Assembly: GCF_034676545.1 (NCBI RefSeq)
Contig: NZ_JAUCBZ010000015.1
Span: 899,001-963,000 of the forward strand
Direction: 5' to 3'
Source of the DNA: Pararhodobacter sp.
GTDB lineage: Bacteria > Pseudomonadota > Alphaproteobacteria > Rhodobacterales > Rhodobacteraceae
DNA: 64,000 nucleotides
Shown here: one piece after another, positions 42,312 through 51,180 of the stretch
Layout of the letters: the number at the start of each line of letters is the position of its first letter
Numbering within the stretch: position 1 is the stretch's first letter
Position numbers and translations under genes: made by a program
Notes under the pieces: model-generated
What the model was told of the DNA's origin: nothing
What the model saw: the letters and a program-made list of their open reading frames with translations, nothing else
The model's database searches: none

Positions 42312-43184
42312 ATGAGATTTTCCGCCCTCGCAACCGCAGCCATCCTTGTTTTCTCGACACCCGTCGCCGCCTTTGCGCAGCAGGGCTACCAGTGGGTCTA
42401 TGATCGCTACATCACCCCGAGCGCTTATGATTCCGACCTGAACCTGACCTATGGCGTCCCGCAAACCGACGACATCCAGTTTGCGGCGCATTGCGTGTTT
42501 GGCGCGCAGGGTCCGTTTGTCCGGGTGACGATGGGCGCTGACATCGGGCCTATGGCGCATGGCACGCCGACCACGCTTCAGGTGTCGGGAAACGGCTATG
42601 TGCAGGCGATCACTGCCAGCGTGGTGCGTTTTGAGGAATTCCTGTACGGCGTCGAGTTTCCGCTGGCGACCAACGATCCGTTCCTTCGGGCGTTGGCGGC
42701 GCAGAACGCGTTGATCTATGCGGTCCCCGGCCAGCAATCGCATACGTTGGGGCTGCGCGGCAGTGCCGGGCCGGTGCGCCAGTTTGCGGCCGATTGTGCC
42801 AATATTCAGCGTCTTGCGCGCGATTCGGCGGGGCGGCCCGACCCCTCGGCACCGCTGACAAAGCAAACGGCAACGGCAAAACCGGGTGATTTCGGTTGCA
42901 ACTTGTTTCCGGGGCTGGCCTCGCGCAACAGCGACACGCCGCAAACCGTGACGTTCGTCAACCAGTCCGGCGAATATCGCACGGTGATGTGGTTGGATTT
43001 CAATGGCCAGCCGGTTGAATACGCGGCCCTCAATCCGGGCGAATCGACGACCATCGCCAGTTTCCTGACCCATCCGTGGATGTTCACCGACGGGCCCGGC
43101 AACTGCATTCAGATCATCGAGCTTCAGCCGGGGGTCAGCAGCTATGCCATCGCCGCCGCCAGCCCGGGTTTCGGCGACGAATAA
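42312..43184 (+). CDS. secreted protein with a VHL-like beta domain
   Basis: A 290-residue exported protein. The signal peptide ends near AFA (residue 22). Residues ~24-190 form an unrecognised domain with cysteines at 61 and 162. Residues 213-272 resemble the beta domain of the von Hippel-Lindau protein, collinear without gaps with human residues 74-121 at an offset of 139. It keeps Asn217 (N78), Trp227 (W88), Tyr237 (Y98), Ser250 (S111), His254 (H115) and Trp256 (W117), the last five forming the hydroxyproline pocket in human VHL. The alpha domain that binds elongin C is absent. ATG 42312 follows GGAG. A periplasmic ligand-binding role is inference. Confidence 0.82.
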   Translation: MRFSALATAAILVFSTPVAAFAQQGYQWVYDRYITPSAYDSDLNLTYGVPQTDDIQFAAHCVFGAQGPFVRVTMGADIGPMAHGTPTTLQVSGNGYVQAITASVVRFEEFLYGVEFPLATNDPFLRALAAQNALIYAVPGQQSHTLGLRGSAGPVRQFAADCANIQRLARDSAGRPDPSAPLTKQTATAKPGDFGCNLFPGLASRNSDTPQTVTFVNQSGEYRTVMWLDFNGQPVEYAALNPGESTTIASFLTHPWMFTDGPGNCIQIIELQPGVSSYAIAAASPGFGDE

Positions 43185-43191
43185 TCCGCGA

Positions 43192-44295
43192 TCAGCCCGG
43201 GATTCCGCGATACAGCGTGACCTTGGTGCCGCCCATATCGACCGGCGCGCCCGCCGGTTCCAGCCCCAGCCCGGTGGCTTTGACCAGCCCGGCATCGGGC
43301 GCGATCAGGCCGATTTGCCAGCCCGTGAACCGCTCGCGCAGGGTCTTGCCGGTCGCGCCATAGAGGGCAAACAGCAGCTTTCGCTCGCCGATGCGTGCGC
43401 CCCAGGGCGGGTTGATCATCACGATACCGGGCGGGCCGTCGGGCGGGGTCAGGTCGCTGATCGGTTTGCGGGTGAAGCTGCACCAGTCGGCAACCCCGGC
43501 GCGCTGGGCGTTCTTTTGCGCCATGCCCACCGCGCCTTGATCGCGGTCCGAGCCGTGGAAACGGGCGGTCGGCACCTTTGGCGCATGGGTTTTCAGCGCG
43601 GCAAAGCGGTTCGGGTCAAAACTGGCGAGGGTTTCAAAGGCAAAGGACCGACTGCGCCCCGGCAGCAGATCGGCGGCGATTTCCGCGGCCTCGATTGGAA
43701 AGGTGCCCGAGCCGCACATCGGGTCAACCACGGTTTGCGTGCCGTCAAACCCCATCTGCCGCAGGAACAGCGCCGCCAGCGTCTCGCGCATCGGTGCCTT
43801 GCCGACCGCCATCTTGTGCCCGCGCCGGTGCAGCGCCTCGCCCGAGGTGTCCAGACTGATGGTGACCAGATCATCCTCGATCCGGGCTTTGACGACCAGC
43901 GCGGCCTCGGGGGAAATCGTGGCGCAGAGTTCCTCGCGAATCGCCGTCTCGATCCGCTGGGTGGCCGCCTTGGCGTGATAGATCTTCGAGCGGTGGCAGG
44001 TGGTCTCGACCTTGACGGGAACGTCAGCGCGCAAGACCTCGGCCCAGGCCAGTTTGCGCGCACGTTTGTCAAGCTGCGCCAGATGCATCGCGCGGAATTC
44101 GGCGATCCGCACCAGAACGCGCCCGGCGCCGCGCAGGCTCAGGTTGGCGCGCCAGACCTCGGGCCAGTCGCCGGTGATCGTGACGCCGCCGGGCACGGGT
44201 TCGACGGTTTTGAACCCCCTCTCGCGGGCCTCATCGGCCAAGAGCGGTTCCAGCCCCGGCGAGGCCACGAGAAAGATCTGCAAATCGGTGTTCAT
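43192..44295 (-). CDS. THUMP-domain RNA methyltransferase (RlmL N-terminal type)
   Basis: A 367-residue SAM-dependent RNA guanine methyltransferase of the RlmL/Trm14 group. An N-terminal THUMP RNA-binding domain (about 1-155) precedes a Rossmann methyltransferase with VVDPMCGSGTFPIEAA (SAM site) and the catalytic NPPWGARIG. It corresponds to the m2G-forming half of E. coli RlmL, which acts on 23S rRNA G2445; the RlmK half is missing. The target here is therefore probably rRNA but not proven. It is divergent from purE and its stop lies 7 bp from the convergent VHL-like gene. Confidence 0.87.
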   Translation of the reverse strand: MNTDLQIFLVASPGLEPLLADEARERGFKTVEPVPGGVTITGDWPEVWRANLSLRGAGRVLVRIAEFRAMHLAQLDKRARKLAWAEVLRADVPVKVETTCHRSKIYHAKAATQRIETAIREELCATISPEAALVVKARIEDDLVTISLDTSGEALHRRGHKMAVGKAPMRETLAALFLRQMGFDGTQTVVDPMCGSGTFPIEAAEIAADLLPGRSRSFAFETLASFDPNRFAALKTHAPKVPTARFHGSDRDQGAVGMAQKNAQRAGVADWCSFTRKPISDLTPPDGPPGIVMINPPWGARIGERKLLFALYGATGKTLRERFTGWQIGLIAPDAGLVKATGLGLEPAGAPVDMGGTKVTLYRGIPG

Positions 44296-44398
44296 CGCCC
44301 TCCCTTAGCGCGAAACCAACGCGGCGCACAGGGGCATTGCATTGCGCGTGCGTCCCTCGCTTGTATAGTGCGCGCGCAGAAGATGGCCGGAGGGCGCA

Positions 44399-44878
44399 AT
44401 GGCGGTAAAAGTCGGGATCATCATGGGCAGTCAATCGGACTGGCCGACAATGCGCGAGGCGGCGGCGATTCTGGACGAATTGGGCGTGGCCTATGAGGCC
44501 AAGATCGTCTCGGCGCATCGCACGCCGGATCGGTTGTGGGACTACGGCAAAACGGCGGTTGAACGCGGCCTGCAGGTGATCATCGCCGGCGCGGGCGGGG
44601 CGGCGCATTTGCCGGGCATGATGGCATCCAAAACCCGCGTGCCGGTGATTGGCGTGCCGATCCTGACGCGGGCGCTGAGTGGCGTGGACAGCCTCTATTC
44701 AATCCTGCAAATGCCGCGCGGCTATCCGGTGGCGACGATGGCGATTGGCGGCGCGGCCAATGCCGGGCTGATGGCGGCGCAGATGCTGGCGGTTGGGGAC
44801 GCGGATCTCGCCGCGCGGGTTGATGCCTGGCGCGACGCCCTGTCGGCCTCTATCCCCGAGGAGCCGCGCGATGAGTGA
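44399..44878 (+). CDS. purE: N5-carboxyaminoimidazole ribonucleotide mutase
   Basis: A 159-residue class I PurE that converts N5-CAIR to CAIR in purine synthesis. It starts VGIIMGSQSDWPTM (substrate phosphate site), with SAHRTPDRL and GAGGAAHLPGMMASKTRVPVIGVP (active-site histidine) and LQMPRGYPVATMAIGGAANAGL following. The stop overlaps the first eight bases of purK, so the two are translated as a pair. That matches function, since PurK makes the unstable substrate of PurE. ATG 44399 follows GGAGGGCGCA. Confidence 0.95.
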   Translation: MAVKVGIIMGSQSDWPTMREAAAILDELGVAYEAKIVSAHRTPDRLWDYGKTAVERGLQVIIAGAGGAAHLPGMMASKTRVPVIGVPILTRALSGVDSLYSILQMPRGYPVATMAIGGAANAGLMAAQMLAVGDADLAARVDAWRDALSASIPEEPRDE

Positions 44879-45941
44879 TTCCCTGCCCCTCGGGGCCTGC
44901 ATCGGTATTCTGGGCGGCGGGCAATTGGGCCGGATGCTGTCGGTCGCCGCCAGTCGTCTGGGCCTGCGCTGCCATATCTATGACCCGGCGCCCAACCCGC
45001 CCGCGGGGCATGTCGCCGAGCGGGTGACCACGGCGGCCTGGGATGATGCCGAGGCTTTGCGGGGCTTTGCCGCCTCGGTCGATGTGATCACCTATGAGTT
45101 CGAGAATATCCCGACCGCCACACTGGACCTGCTGGACTCGCTGCGCCCGGTGCGGCCGGGCCGCAAGGCGCTGGCGGTGTCGCAAGACCGGATGACGGAA
45201 AAGGACTTTCTGTCCGGGCTGGGCCTGACAACGGCACCCTACCGCGACGTGCCCGATGCGGCGGCGCTGCGGGTGGGGCTGGACGAGATCGGCACGCCCG
45301 CGATCCTGAAAACCCGGCGGTTGGGCTATGATGGCAAGGGTCAGGCCCGGATCATGGACCCGTCGCAGGCCGAGGCGGCGTTTGCCGGTATGGCCGGGCA
45401 GGAGGCGATTCTGGAGGGGTTTGTCGAGTTTACACACGAGATTTCGGTGATCGCCGCGCGGGGCGTGACCGGCGAAGTGGCGTGCTATGATCCGGGCGAG
45501 AATGTGCATGTCGAGGGGATTTTGCGCACGACCACGCTGCCCGCGACGCTGACCCCCTCGCAGCAGATGGACGCGGTGTTGCTGGCCGGGCGGATCCTGA
45601 ATGCGCTGGAGTATGTCGGTGTGATGGGCGTGGAATTGTTCGTGACAGCCAAGGGGTTGGTGGTCAACGAGATCGCACCCCGGGTGCATAACTCGGGCCA
45701 TTGGACGCAAGCCGGTTGCGCCGTGGACCAGTTCGAGCAGCATATCCGCGCGGTGGCGGGCTGGCCGTTGGGCAATGGCGCGCGGCATGTCGATGTGGTG
45801 ATGGAAAACCTGATCGGCGCGGATATGGACCGGGTGCCGGCGCTGGCGCGCGCGGCGGATGTGCAGTTGCATCTCTATGGCAAGGGCGAGGCGCGACCCG
45901 GGCGCAAGATGGGGCATGTGAACCGCATTGTGCGCGGGTGA
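44871..45941 (+). CDS. purK: N5-carboxyaminoimidazole ribonucleotide synthase
   Basis: A 356-residue ATP-grasp enzyme that carboxylates AIR with bicarbonate. The N-terminus has IGILGGGQLGRMLSVAA. The ATP-grasp core includes ILKTRRLGYDGKGQ, EGFVEFTHEISVIAARG, GVELFVTAKGLVVNEIAPRVHNSGHWT and a C-terminal PGRKMGHVN. ATG 44871 lies inside the end of purE (8-bp overlap), and the longer open frame upstream is rejected because the family starts here. Several GC hairpins and a type A tail follow the stop, probably ending the purEK transcript. Confidence 0.94.
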   Translation: MSDSLPLGACIGILGGGQLGRMLSVAASRLGLRCHIYDPAPNPPAGHVAERVTTAAWDDAEALRGFAASVDVITYEFENIPTATLDLLDSLRPVRPGRKALAVSQDRMTEKDFLSGLGLTTAPYRDVPDAAALRVGLDEIGTPAILKTRRLGYDGKGQARIMDPSQAEAAFAGMAGQEAILEGFVEFTHEISVIAARGVTGEVACYDPGENVHVEGILRTTTLPATLTPSQQMDAVLLAGRILNALEYVGVMGVELFVTAKGLVVNEIAPRVHNSGHWTQAGCAVDQFEQHIRAVAGWPLGNGARHVDVVMENLIGADMDRVPALARAADVQLHLYGKGEARPGRKMGHVNRIVRG

Positions 45942-45981
45942 GGGCGGCGCTCTTCGGGGTCTGGTGACCCCTCATCGCGCC

Positions 45982-46060
45982 GGTGGGTTGCCACCCACAC
46001 CCGCTTGGGAGGGTTTTCCACCCTCCCAAACCCACCCGAGAGTATTTTTCGCAAGATGAA
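45982..46060 (+). repeat. intergenic 3' element, tail type A (after purK)
   Basis: GGTGG-GTTG-CCACC, then TTGGGAGGGT pairing with ACCCTCCCAA, then CCCACCC, then GAGTATTTTTCGCAAGATG from 46040. It follows the purK stop on the same strand. The remainder of 45942-46168 is the leader of nspC. Confidence 0.68.
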
Positions 46061-46168
46061 GCCCGTGAGGTTGCGTGGAAACCTGTTTGAGCCTTGCGCA
46101 GGGTTCTTGTATCAGCGGGGTTCGCGCGGCGTGCCGCTCTGACCCCTGTTTCCCGTGGAGGGCCCGAG

Positions 46169-47266
46169 ATGTTGCAGACCCCTTATTACCTTATCGACAA
46201 GTCGCGGCTGTTGCCGAACATGGAAAAGATCGCCTGGCTGCGCGAGTACTCGGGCGCGAAATGCCTGTTGGCGCTGAAGTGTTTTGCCACCTGGTCGGTG
46301 TTTGATTTCATGGCCGCGTATATGGATGGCACGACCAGTTCCTCGCTCTATGAGGTGCGCTTGGGGGCTGAAAAGTTCGGCAAGGAAACGCACGCCTATT
46401 CGGTGGCTTACGCCGAGCATGAGATCGACGAGGTGCTGGCGCATTCCGACAAGATCATCTTCAACACCATCGGCCAGTTGCAGCGGTTCGAGGCGCAGAG
46501 TGCCGGGCATACACGCGGGTTGCGGGTCAATCCGGGGGTCAGCACCTCGAGTTTCGATCTGGCGGATCCGGCGCGGCCCTTTTCGCGGTTGGGCGAGCAT
46601 GACCCGGAGGTGATCGCCACGGTGGCCGACAAGATCAGCGGCATGATGTTTCACAACAACTGCGAAAACGCGGATTTCGAGCGGTTCGACGCCATGCTGT
46701 CGCTGATCGAGCAGCAATTCGGGCATTTGATCCGGCAGATGGAGTGGATCAGTCTGGGTGGCGGCATCCATTTCACCGGTGAGGGGTATCCGCTGGAGCG
46801 TCTGGCGGAGCGGTTGAAACGGTTTGCCGATCAGAACGGTGTGCAGGTCTATCTGGAGCCCGGCGAGGCGGCGATCACCGGCGCGGCAACGCTGGAGGTG
46901 ACGGTGCTGGATACGTTGTTCAACGGCAAACATCTGGCGATTGTCGACAGTTCCATCGAGGCGCATATGCTGGATCTGCTGATCTACCGCGAGAGCGCCA
47001 AGGTCAGCCCGAATGCGGGGCCGCATGAATGGATGGTGTGCGGGAAATCCTGTCTGGCGGGCGATATCTTTGGCGAGTTCCGCTTTGCCGAGCCGTTGAA
47101 ACCCGGCGACCGTTTGGCGTTTCAGGATGCGGCGGGCTATACCATGGTCAAGAAAAACTGGTTCAACGGCGTGAAAATGCCGGCGATTGCCATTCGCGAG
47201 CTGGATGGAACCATCCGGCAGGTGCGCGATTTTGGCTATGACGATTTTGCGGCAGCGCTGTCGTAA
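46169..47266 (+). CDS. nspC: carboxynorspermidine/carboxyspermidine decarboxylase
   Basis: A 365-residue PLP decarboxylase (alanine-racemase fold) that converts carboxyspermidine or carboxynorspermidine to spermidine or norspermidine. It starts MLQTPYYLIDKSRLLPNMEKIAWL. The cofactor lysine is in LLALKCFATW near residue 38, and SLGGGIHF and YLEPGEA are in the middle. The catalytic cysteine region CGKSCLAGD precedes DAAGYTMVKKNWFNG. ATG 46169 follows GGAG. The next gene, 21 bp downstream, encodes the preceding pathway step, forming the alternative spermidine route that uses aspartate semialdehyde rather than decarboxylated SAM. Confidence 0.92.
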   Translation: MLQTPYYLIDKSRLLPNMEKIAWLREYSGAKCLLALKCFATWSVFDFMAAYMDGTTSSSLYEVRLGAEKFGKETHAYSVAYAEHEIDEVLAHSDKIIFNTIGQLQRFEAQSAGHTRGLRVNPGVSTSSFDLADPARPFSRLGEHDPEVIATVADKISGMMFHNNCENADFERFDAMLSLIEQQFGHLIRQMEWISLGGGIHFTGEGYPLERLAERLKRFADQNGVQVYLEPGEAAITGAATLEVTVLDTLFNGKHLAIVDSSIEAHMLDLLIYRESAKVSPNAGPHEWMVCGKSCLAGDIFGEFRFAEPLKPGDRLAFQDAAGYTMVKKNWFNGVKMPAIAIRELDGTIRQVRDFGYDDFAAALS

Positions 47267-47287
47267 ACTCTGAAGGATTGGAGCGAA

Positions 47288-48526
47288 ATGAAAAAGACGG
47301 TTCTTATCATCGGTGCGGGTGGCGTGGCGCAGGTTGTGGCGCATAAATGCGCGCAGAATAACGATGTTCTGGGCGATATTCACATTGCCAGCCGGACCTT
47401 GGGCAAATGCGAGGCGATCGTGACCTCGGTTCGCGAAAAGGGGGCGCTGAAGGTTGCGGGCGTTTTGCAGGCGCATGAGGTGGACGCCCGGGACACGGCT
47501 GCGGTGGCCGCGCTGATCCAGAAAACCGGCGCGCAGATCGTCATCAATGTCGCGCAGCCGTTTGTGAACATGCCGGTGCTCGAGGCCTGTATCGAGACCG
47601 GCGCGGCCTATATGGACACGGCAATTCATGAAGATCCGGACAAGATTTGCGAGACGCCGCCGTGGTATGGCAATTACGAATGGCAGCGCCGCGATCGGTG
47701 CGCCGAGGCCGGTGTGACGGCGATTCTGGGCGTGGGGTTTGATCCCGGCGTGGTGAATGCCTATGCGCGCCACGGGATTGATACCTATGTGCCGGATGTC
47801 GAGTCGATTGATATCGTGGATATCAATGCGGGCTCGCATGGGCGCTGGTTCAGCACGAATTTCGACCCGGAAATCAACTTTCGCGAGTTCACCGGCACGG
47901 TTTATTCGTGGCAGGATGGTGCGTGGCAATCGAATACCATGTTCGAGATTGGCCGCGAATGGGATCTGCCGGTGGTGGGTACGCACAAGGCCTATCTGAC
48001 CGGCCATGATGAGGTGCATTCGCTCGCCACCAACTATCCGCAGGCCGATGTGCGGTTCTGGATGGGGTTTGGCGATCATTATATCAACGTGTTTACCGTG
48101 TTGAAAAACCTAGGTCTTTTGTCAGAGCAGCCAGTTATGACGGCGGAGGGGCTGGAGGTTGTGCCGTTGAAAGTGGTCAAGGCGGTGCTGCCGGATCCGT
48201 CGTCACTGGCGCCAGATTATACCGGCAAGACCTGTATCGGCACGCTGGTGAAGGGCAAGAAGGACGGCAAGGAGGCCGAGGTTTTCGTCTACAACGTGGC
48301 CGATCACAAAGAGGCGTATGACGAGGTCGGCTCGCAGGGGATTTCCTATACCGCCGGAGTGCCGCCGGTGGCCGCCGCGATGTTGATCGCGGATGGGACA
48401 TGGGATACGGGGACGATGGTCAACGTCGAGGAACTGGACCCGAAACCGTTCTTTGAAATCCTCGACCGGATTGGCCTGCACACGCGCGTCAAGGATGCGA
48501 AAGGCGACCGGGCCTGGAACGCATGA
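47288..48526 (+). CDS. carboxynorspermidine/carboxyspermidine dehydrogenase
   Basis: A 412-residue saccharopine-dehydrogenase-like enzyme that reductively condenses putrescine or diaminopropane with aspartate semialdehyde. The Rossmann motif GAGGVAQ is at residues 9-15. HIASRTLGKCEAI and VGFDPGVVNAYARH are typical of this group rather than lysine-pathway saccharopine reductase. It follows nspC by 21 bp, a fixed pairing in bacteria using this polyamine route. ATG 47288 has GGAGCGAA ahead of it. A type B hairpin module begins one base after the stop. Whether the product is spermidine or norspermidine depends on the diamine available. Confidence 0.9.
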   Translation: MKKTVLIIGAGGVAQVVAHKCAQNNDVLGDIHIASRTLGKCEAIVTSVREKGALKVAGVLQAHEVDARDTAAVAALIQKTGAQIVINVAQPFVNMPVLEACIETGAAYMDTAIHEDPDKICETPPWYGNYEWQRRDRCAEAGVTAILGVGFDPGVVNAYARHGIDTYVPDVESIDIVDINAGSHGRWFSTNFDPEINFREFTGTVYSWQDGAWQSNTMFEIGREWDLPVVGTHKAYLTGHDEVHSLATNYPQADVRFWMGFGDHYINVFTVLKNLGLLSEQPVMTAEGLEVVPLKVVKAVLPDPSSLAPDYTGKTCIGTLVKGKKDGKEAEVFVYNVADHKEAYDEVGSQGISYTAGVPPVAAAMLIADGTWDTGTMVNVEELDPKPFFEILDRIGLHTRVKDAKGDRAWNA

Positions 48527-48527
48527 A

Positions 48528-48593
48528 GGGGGCTTTGCGCCCCCTCTTCGGCTGCGCCGAATTCACCCCCGCAGGATATTTGAAGAACAAAGA
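48528..48593 (+). repeat. intergenic 3' element, tail type B (after the spermidine operon)
   Basis: GGGGGC-TTTGC-GCCCCC, TTCGGC-TGC-GCCGAA, TTCACCCCC, then GGATATTTGAAGAACAAAGA at 48574-48593. The first stem starts directly after the stop codon. 48594-48708 to the right holds no gene I can support. Confidence 0.72.
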
Positions 48594-48708
48594 GCGGAAA
48601 ATTTGAATGAAAGTTTAGGCGGTTTCAGGGGGCGCGGTGTTTCCGGAGGTCGAGGGTGATGCTGGAGGGTCCTGTGTCATGGTGGAGCAGTTGCAGGCAG
48701 GGGCTGTG

Positions 48709-50007
48709 CTATCCGTCGAGCGCCTTTTTCAGCCGCGCGAAGCTTTCGGCGGCGGTTTTCGCCCCTGATCCGCCCAAGAACGCATCCAGCTTTGGGAATA
48801 GTTTGATGGCGCGGTCGGTCAACGGGTCCGAGCCTTGGGCATAGAGCCCTGCTTGGACCATCATTTCGGCCCGCTCCCAGGCGCCGATCAGGCGCCGGGC
48901 CTCGGCGATCTGGGCGTTTTCGGTTGGTGTGGCGGCGGCGGGCAGGGACCGCGAGACCGAGCGCATGAGGTCAATCGCCGGGAAGCGCCCGCGTTCGGCG
49001 ATTGCGCGGTCCAGAATGATATGTCCGTCCAGCACGCCGCGCAGGATATCGGCCACCGGTTCATCCATATCCGACCCGGCGACCAGCACCGTGAACACCG
49101 CTGTGATGTCGCCTTGCCCCTCTTCGCCCGGTCCGGCGCGTTCGGCCAGGGCCATGATTTGATGCGCCGTCGAGGGGGGAAAGCCGCGCAGGCTGGGGGC
49201 TTCGCCGGCGGCGAGCGCGATCTCGCGATGCGCCTCGGCAAAGCGGGTGACGGAGTCGACCAGCAGCAGAACGTGTTGACCCTGATCGCGGAAATGTTCG
49301 GCCACGGCCATTGCGGTTTGTGCGGATCGTCGCCGGGCGAGGGGCGATTGGTCGGATGTTGCGCTGATCACCACCGACCGCGCAAGCCCTTCGACGCCCA
49401 GCACTTCTTCGGTGAAGTCGCGCAACTCGCGCCCGCGTTCGCCGACCAGCGCCAGCACGACGACATCGGCCTCGATCCCTTTGGCGAGGTTGCCCAGCAG
49501 CATGGTTTTGCCCACGCCTGAGCCCGCAAACAGACCCACGCGCTGACCGCGCACCAGCGGGAGCAGCGTGTTGAAGGCGTCGAGCCCGGTCGAGATGCGC
49601 CCGCCCAAGCGCTTGCGTTTTGCGGGCGGTGGCGGCGGCGAGCGCAGGGCGCGCGCCTTTGGGCCGCGGGCGAGGGGGCGACCGTCGAGCGGCATGCCGT
49701 AGGGGTCGATCACCCGGCCGATCCAGGAGGTGTCGGGGGAAATGGTGTTGCGGCCCAGATGCTCAACCTGCGCGCCGATGGCCAGACCCTCCATCTCGCC
49801 CTCGGGCAGGATTTCCGCGCCTTCGCGCGTCATCGACAGGATCTCACCACCCACCGAATCGGCAATCAACACCCGGTCGCCGAGCCGGGCGCGCAAGGAC
49901 AGGCCTTTGACCAGAACGGTGGCGGCGTGCATTTCACAGACCCGCCCGAAATGGCGCACGGGGCGGATTTCGGCAAGCTCGGCCATGAGGCTGTCAAACA
50001 CGGGCAT
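48709..50007 (-). CDS. fliI: flagellar export ATPase FliI
   Basis: A 432-residue F1-beta-like ATPase that drives flagellar type III export at the cytoplasmic face. Walker A is GLFAGSGVGKTMLLG near residue 162, and LVGERGREL and LLVDSVTRFAEAHREI carry Walker B. FPPSTAHQIMALAERAG and DMDEPVADILRGVLDGHIILDR are FliI hallmarks that separate it from ATP synthase beta. ATG 50007 follows AAGGAATTC. It is divergent from flgB, with a shared 100-bp promoter gap. FliH and FliJ, its usual partners, are not in the window. Confidence 0.94.
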   Translation of the reverse strand: MPVFDSLMAELAEIRPVRHFGRVCEMHAATVLVKGLSLRARLGDRVLIADSVGGEILSMTREGAEILPEGEMEGLAIGAQVEHLGRNTISPDTSWIGRVIDPYGMPLDGRPLARGPKARALRSPPPPPAKRKRLGGRISTGLDAFNTLLPLVRGQRVGLFAGSGVGKTMLLGNLAKGIEADVVVLALVGERGRELRDFTEEVLGVEGLARSVVISATSDQSPLARRRSAQTAMAVAEHFRDQGQHVLLLVDSVTRFAEAHREIALAAGEAPSLRGFPPSTAHQIMALAERAGPGEEGQGDITAVFTVLVAGSDMDEPVADILRGVLDGHIILDRAIAERGRFPAIDLMRSVSRSLPAAATPTENAQIAEARRLIGAWERAEMMVQAGLYAQGSDPLTDRAIKLFPKLDAFLGGSGAKTAAESFARLKKALDG

Positions 50008-50107
50008 CGAGAATTCCTTTCAAATCGACCGGCGAACTTACGCCTCGTTACTGTTTCTAAACGAATCACCCTTAATGCTTCGTGTAGACCAGCCAAGGGA
50101 GAACCCT

Positions 50108-50461
50108 ATGTTTGAAAGCCTGGACATCCTGCGCATGGCGCAGTCCTACGCCACCCATGCGGCGACTCGCCAACAGGCGATCGCGCAGAATGTGGCGAAT
50201 GCCGATACGCCCGGTTACCGGTCGCGTGATGTGGTGTCGTTTCCCGAATATTGGCGCGCCACCAGCGGGCCGGGCGGAGAAGGTGCCGCATCAACGCTGA
50301 TTCGCGTGGAGGCGCACCCGGTCACCACATCGCCAGACGGCAATACCGTTTCCCTGGAACACGAAATGATGCGCGGCGTCGCGGCGCGGCAACAGCACGA
50401 GATGGCGCTGGGCATCTATTCCATGGCGCGCGACGTGCTGCGCGCTTCCATCGGTCGCTGA
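50108..50461 (+). CDS. flgB: flagellar basal-body rod protein FlgB
   Basis: A 117-residue proximal rod protein. It starts MFESLDILRMAQSYATHAATRQQAIAQNVANADTPGYRSRDV; NVANADTPGYR is the rod/hook-protein signature. The C-terminal helix (EHEMMRGVAARQQHEMALGIYSMARDVLRASIGR) packs in the coiled-coil D0 domain. It is exported without a signal peptide by the type III system. It is the first gene of the plus-strand operon, with ATG 50108 after AAGGGAGAAC, and flgC follows 11 bp later. Confidence 0.93.
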   Translation: MFESLDILRMAQSYATHAATRQQAIAQNVANADTPGYRSRDVVSFPEYWRATSGPGGEGAASTLIRVEAHPVTTSPDGNTVSLEHEMMRGVAARQQHEMALGIYSMARDVLRASIGR

Positions 50462-50472
50462 GGGGGGAAGCC

Positions 50473-50874
50473 ATGAGCAATCTGGATCGCACATTGGCGC
50501 TGTCGTCGTCGGGGATGCAGGCACAGGCCACGCGTTTGCGGCATGTGTCCGAGAATATCGCCAATGCGGATACCCCCGGATATCGGCGCAAGTCGGTCTC
50601 GTTCGAGGCGACGACGCTGCCGGGCGACCGGCTGTCGCACGCGTCTGGCGTGCAGACGGGGCCGGTCGTGCTCGACCGCACAGACTTGCCGCAAATTTAC
50701 GACCCCGGCCATATCCTGGCCGATGAAACCGGCCATTACCTCGGCTCGAATGTCGATTTGATGGTCGAAATCGCAGACGCGCGCGAAGCGCAGCGTTCTT
50801 ACGAGGCGAACCTCAAGATGTTCGATCAGGCGCGACAAATGTCGCAAAGCCTGATCGGGCTATTGCGCAGATAA
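50473..50874 (+). CDS. flgC: flagellar basal-body rod protein FlgC
   Basis: A 133-residue proximal rod subunit. The N-terminal helix contains SSSGMQAQATRLRHVSENIANADTPGYRRK with the ENIANADTPGYR signature (about residues 27-38). The C-terminal part contains VDLMVEIADAREAQRSYEANLKMFDQARQM, the second half of the D0 coiled coil. ATG 50473 has GGGGGGAAGCC before it. It lies 11 bp after flgB and 12 bp before fliE, so all three rod components are made from one message. Confidence 0.94.
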   Translation: MSNLDRTLALSSSGMQAQATRLRHVSENIANADTPGYRRKSVSFEATTLPGDRLSHASGVQTGPVVLDRTDLPQIYDPGHILADETGHYLGSNVDLMVEIADAREAQRSYEANLKMFDQARQMSQSLIGLLRR

Positions 50875-50886
50875 GGAGAGACCAGA

Positions 50887-51180
50887 ATGGAATTATCCGC
50901 CAACCTCGCCGCCCGTTCCTACGGCGCGGCCCAACCTCTCACATCCCCCGATCCGGACGCCGCCGGTGGCGCGGCCACGACGGCAGGCCGCTTTGCCGAG
51001 AATTTCGCACAAGTCCTGGAACGGGCGGATACCACCGCGCAGGCGGCGATGGTCGGTGATGCCGACCCGCACGCCCTGGTGGCGGCCTTGTCCGAGGCGC
51101 AAATGGCCGTCGAAACCGCCGTGGCGGTGCGCGACAAGGTGGTCGAGGCCTATCTCGAAATTCTGCGGATGCCGATCTGA
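50887..51180 (+). CDS. fliE: flagellar hook-basal body protein FliE
   Basis: A 97-residue adaptor that joins the MS ring to the rod. The first ~30 residues are variable; the conserved part is GRFAENFAQVLERADTTAQAAMVGDADPHALVAALSEAQMAVETAVAVRDKVVEAYLEILRMPI, matching the FliE C-terminal helices. ATG 50887 follows AAGGAGAG. The stop codon shares one base with the fliQ start (TGATG), indicating tight coupling of an export-gate subunit to the rod base. Confidence 0.92.
   Translation: MELSANLAARSYGAAQPLTSPDPDAAGGAATTAGRFAENFAQVLERADTTAQAAMVGDADPHALVAALSEAQMAVETAVAVRDKVVEAYLEILRMPI

Noticed and set aside
46112..48079. Minus-strand open frame of 655 codons opposite nspC and the carboxynorspermidine dehydrogenase gene
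   Set aside because: Shadow frame crossing two genes; no start context and no family resemblance.
50008..50107. Sigma-54, sigma-28 or CtrA site between fliI and flgB
   Set aside because: No TGGCAC-N5-TTGC, no clear sigma-28 boxes and no TTAA-N7-TTAA spacing could be found in the 100-bp gap.
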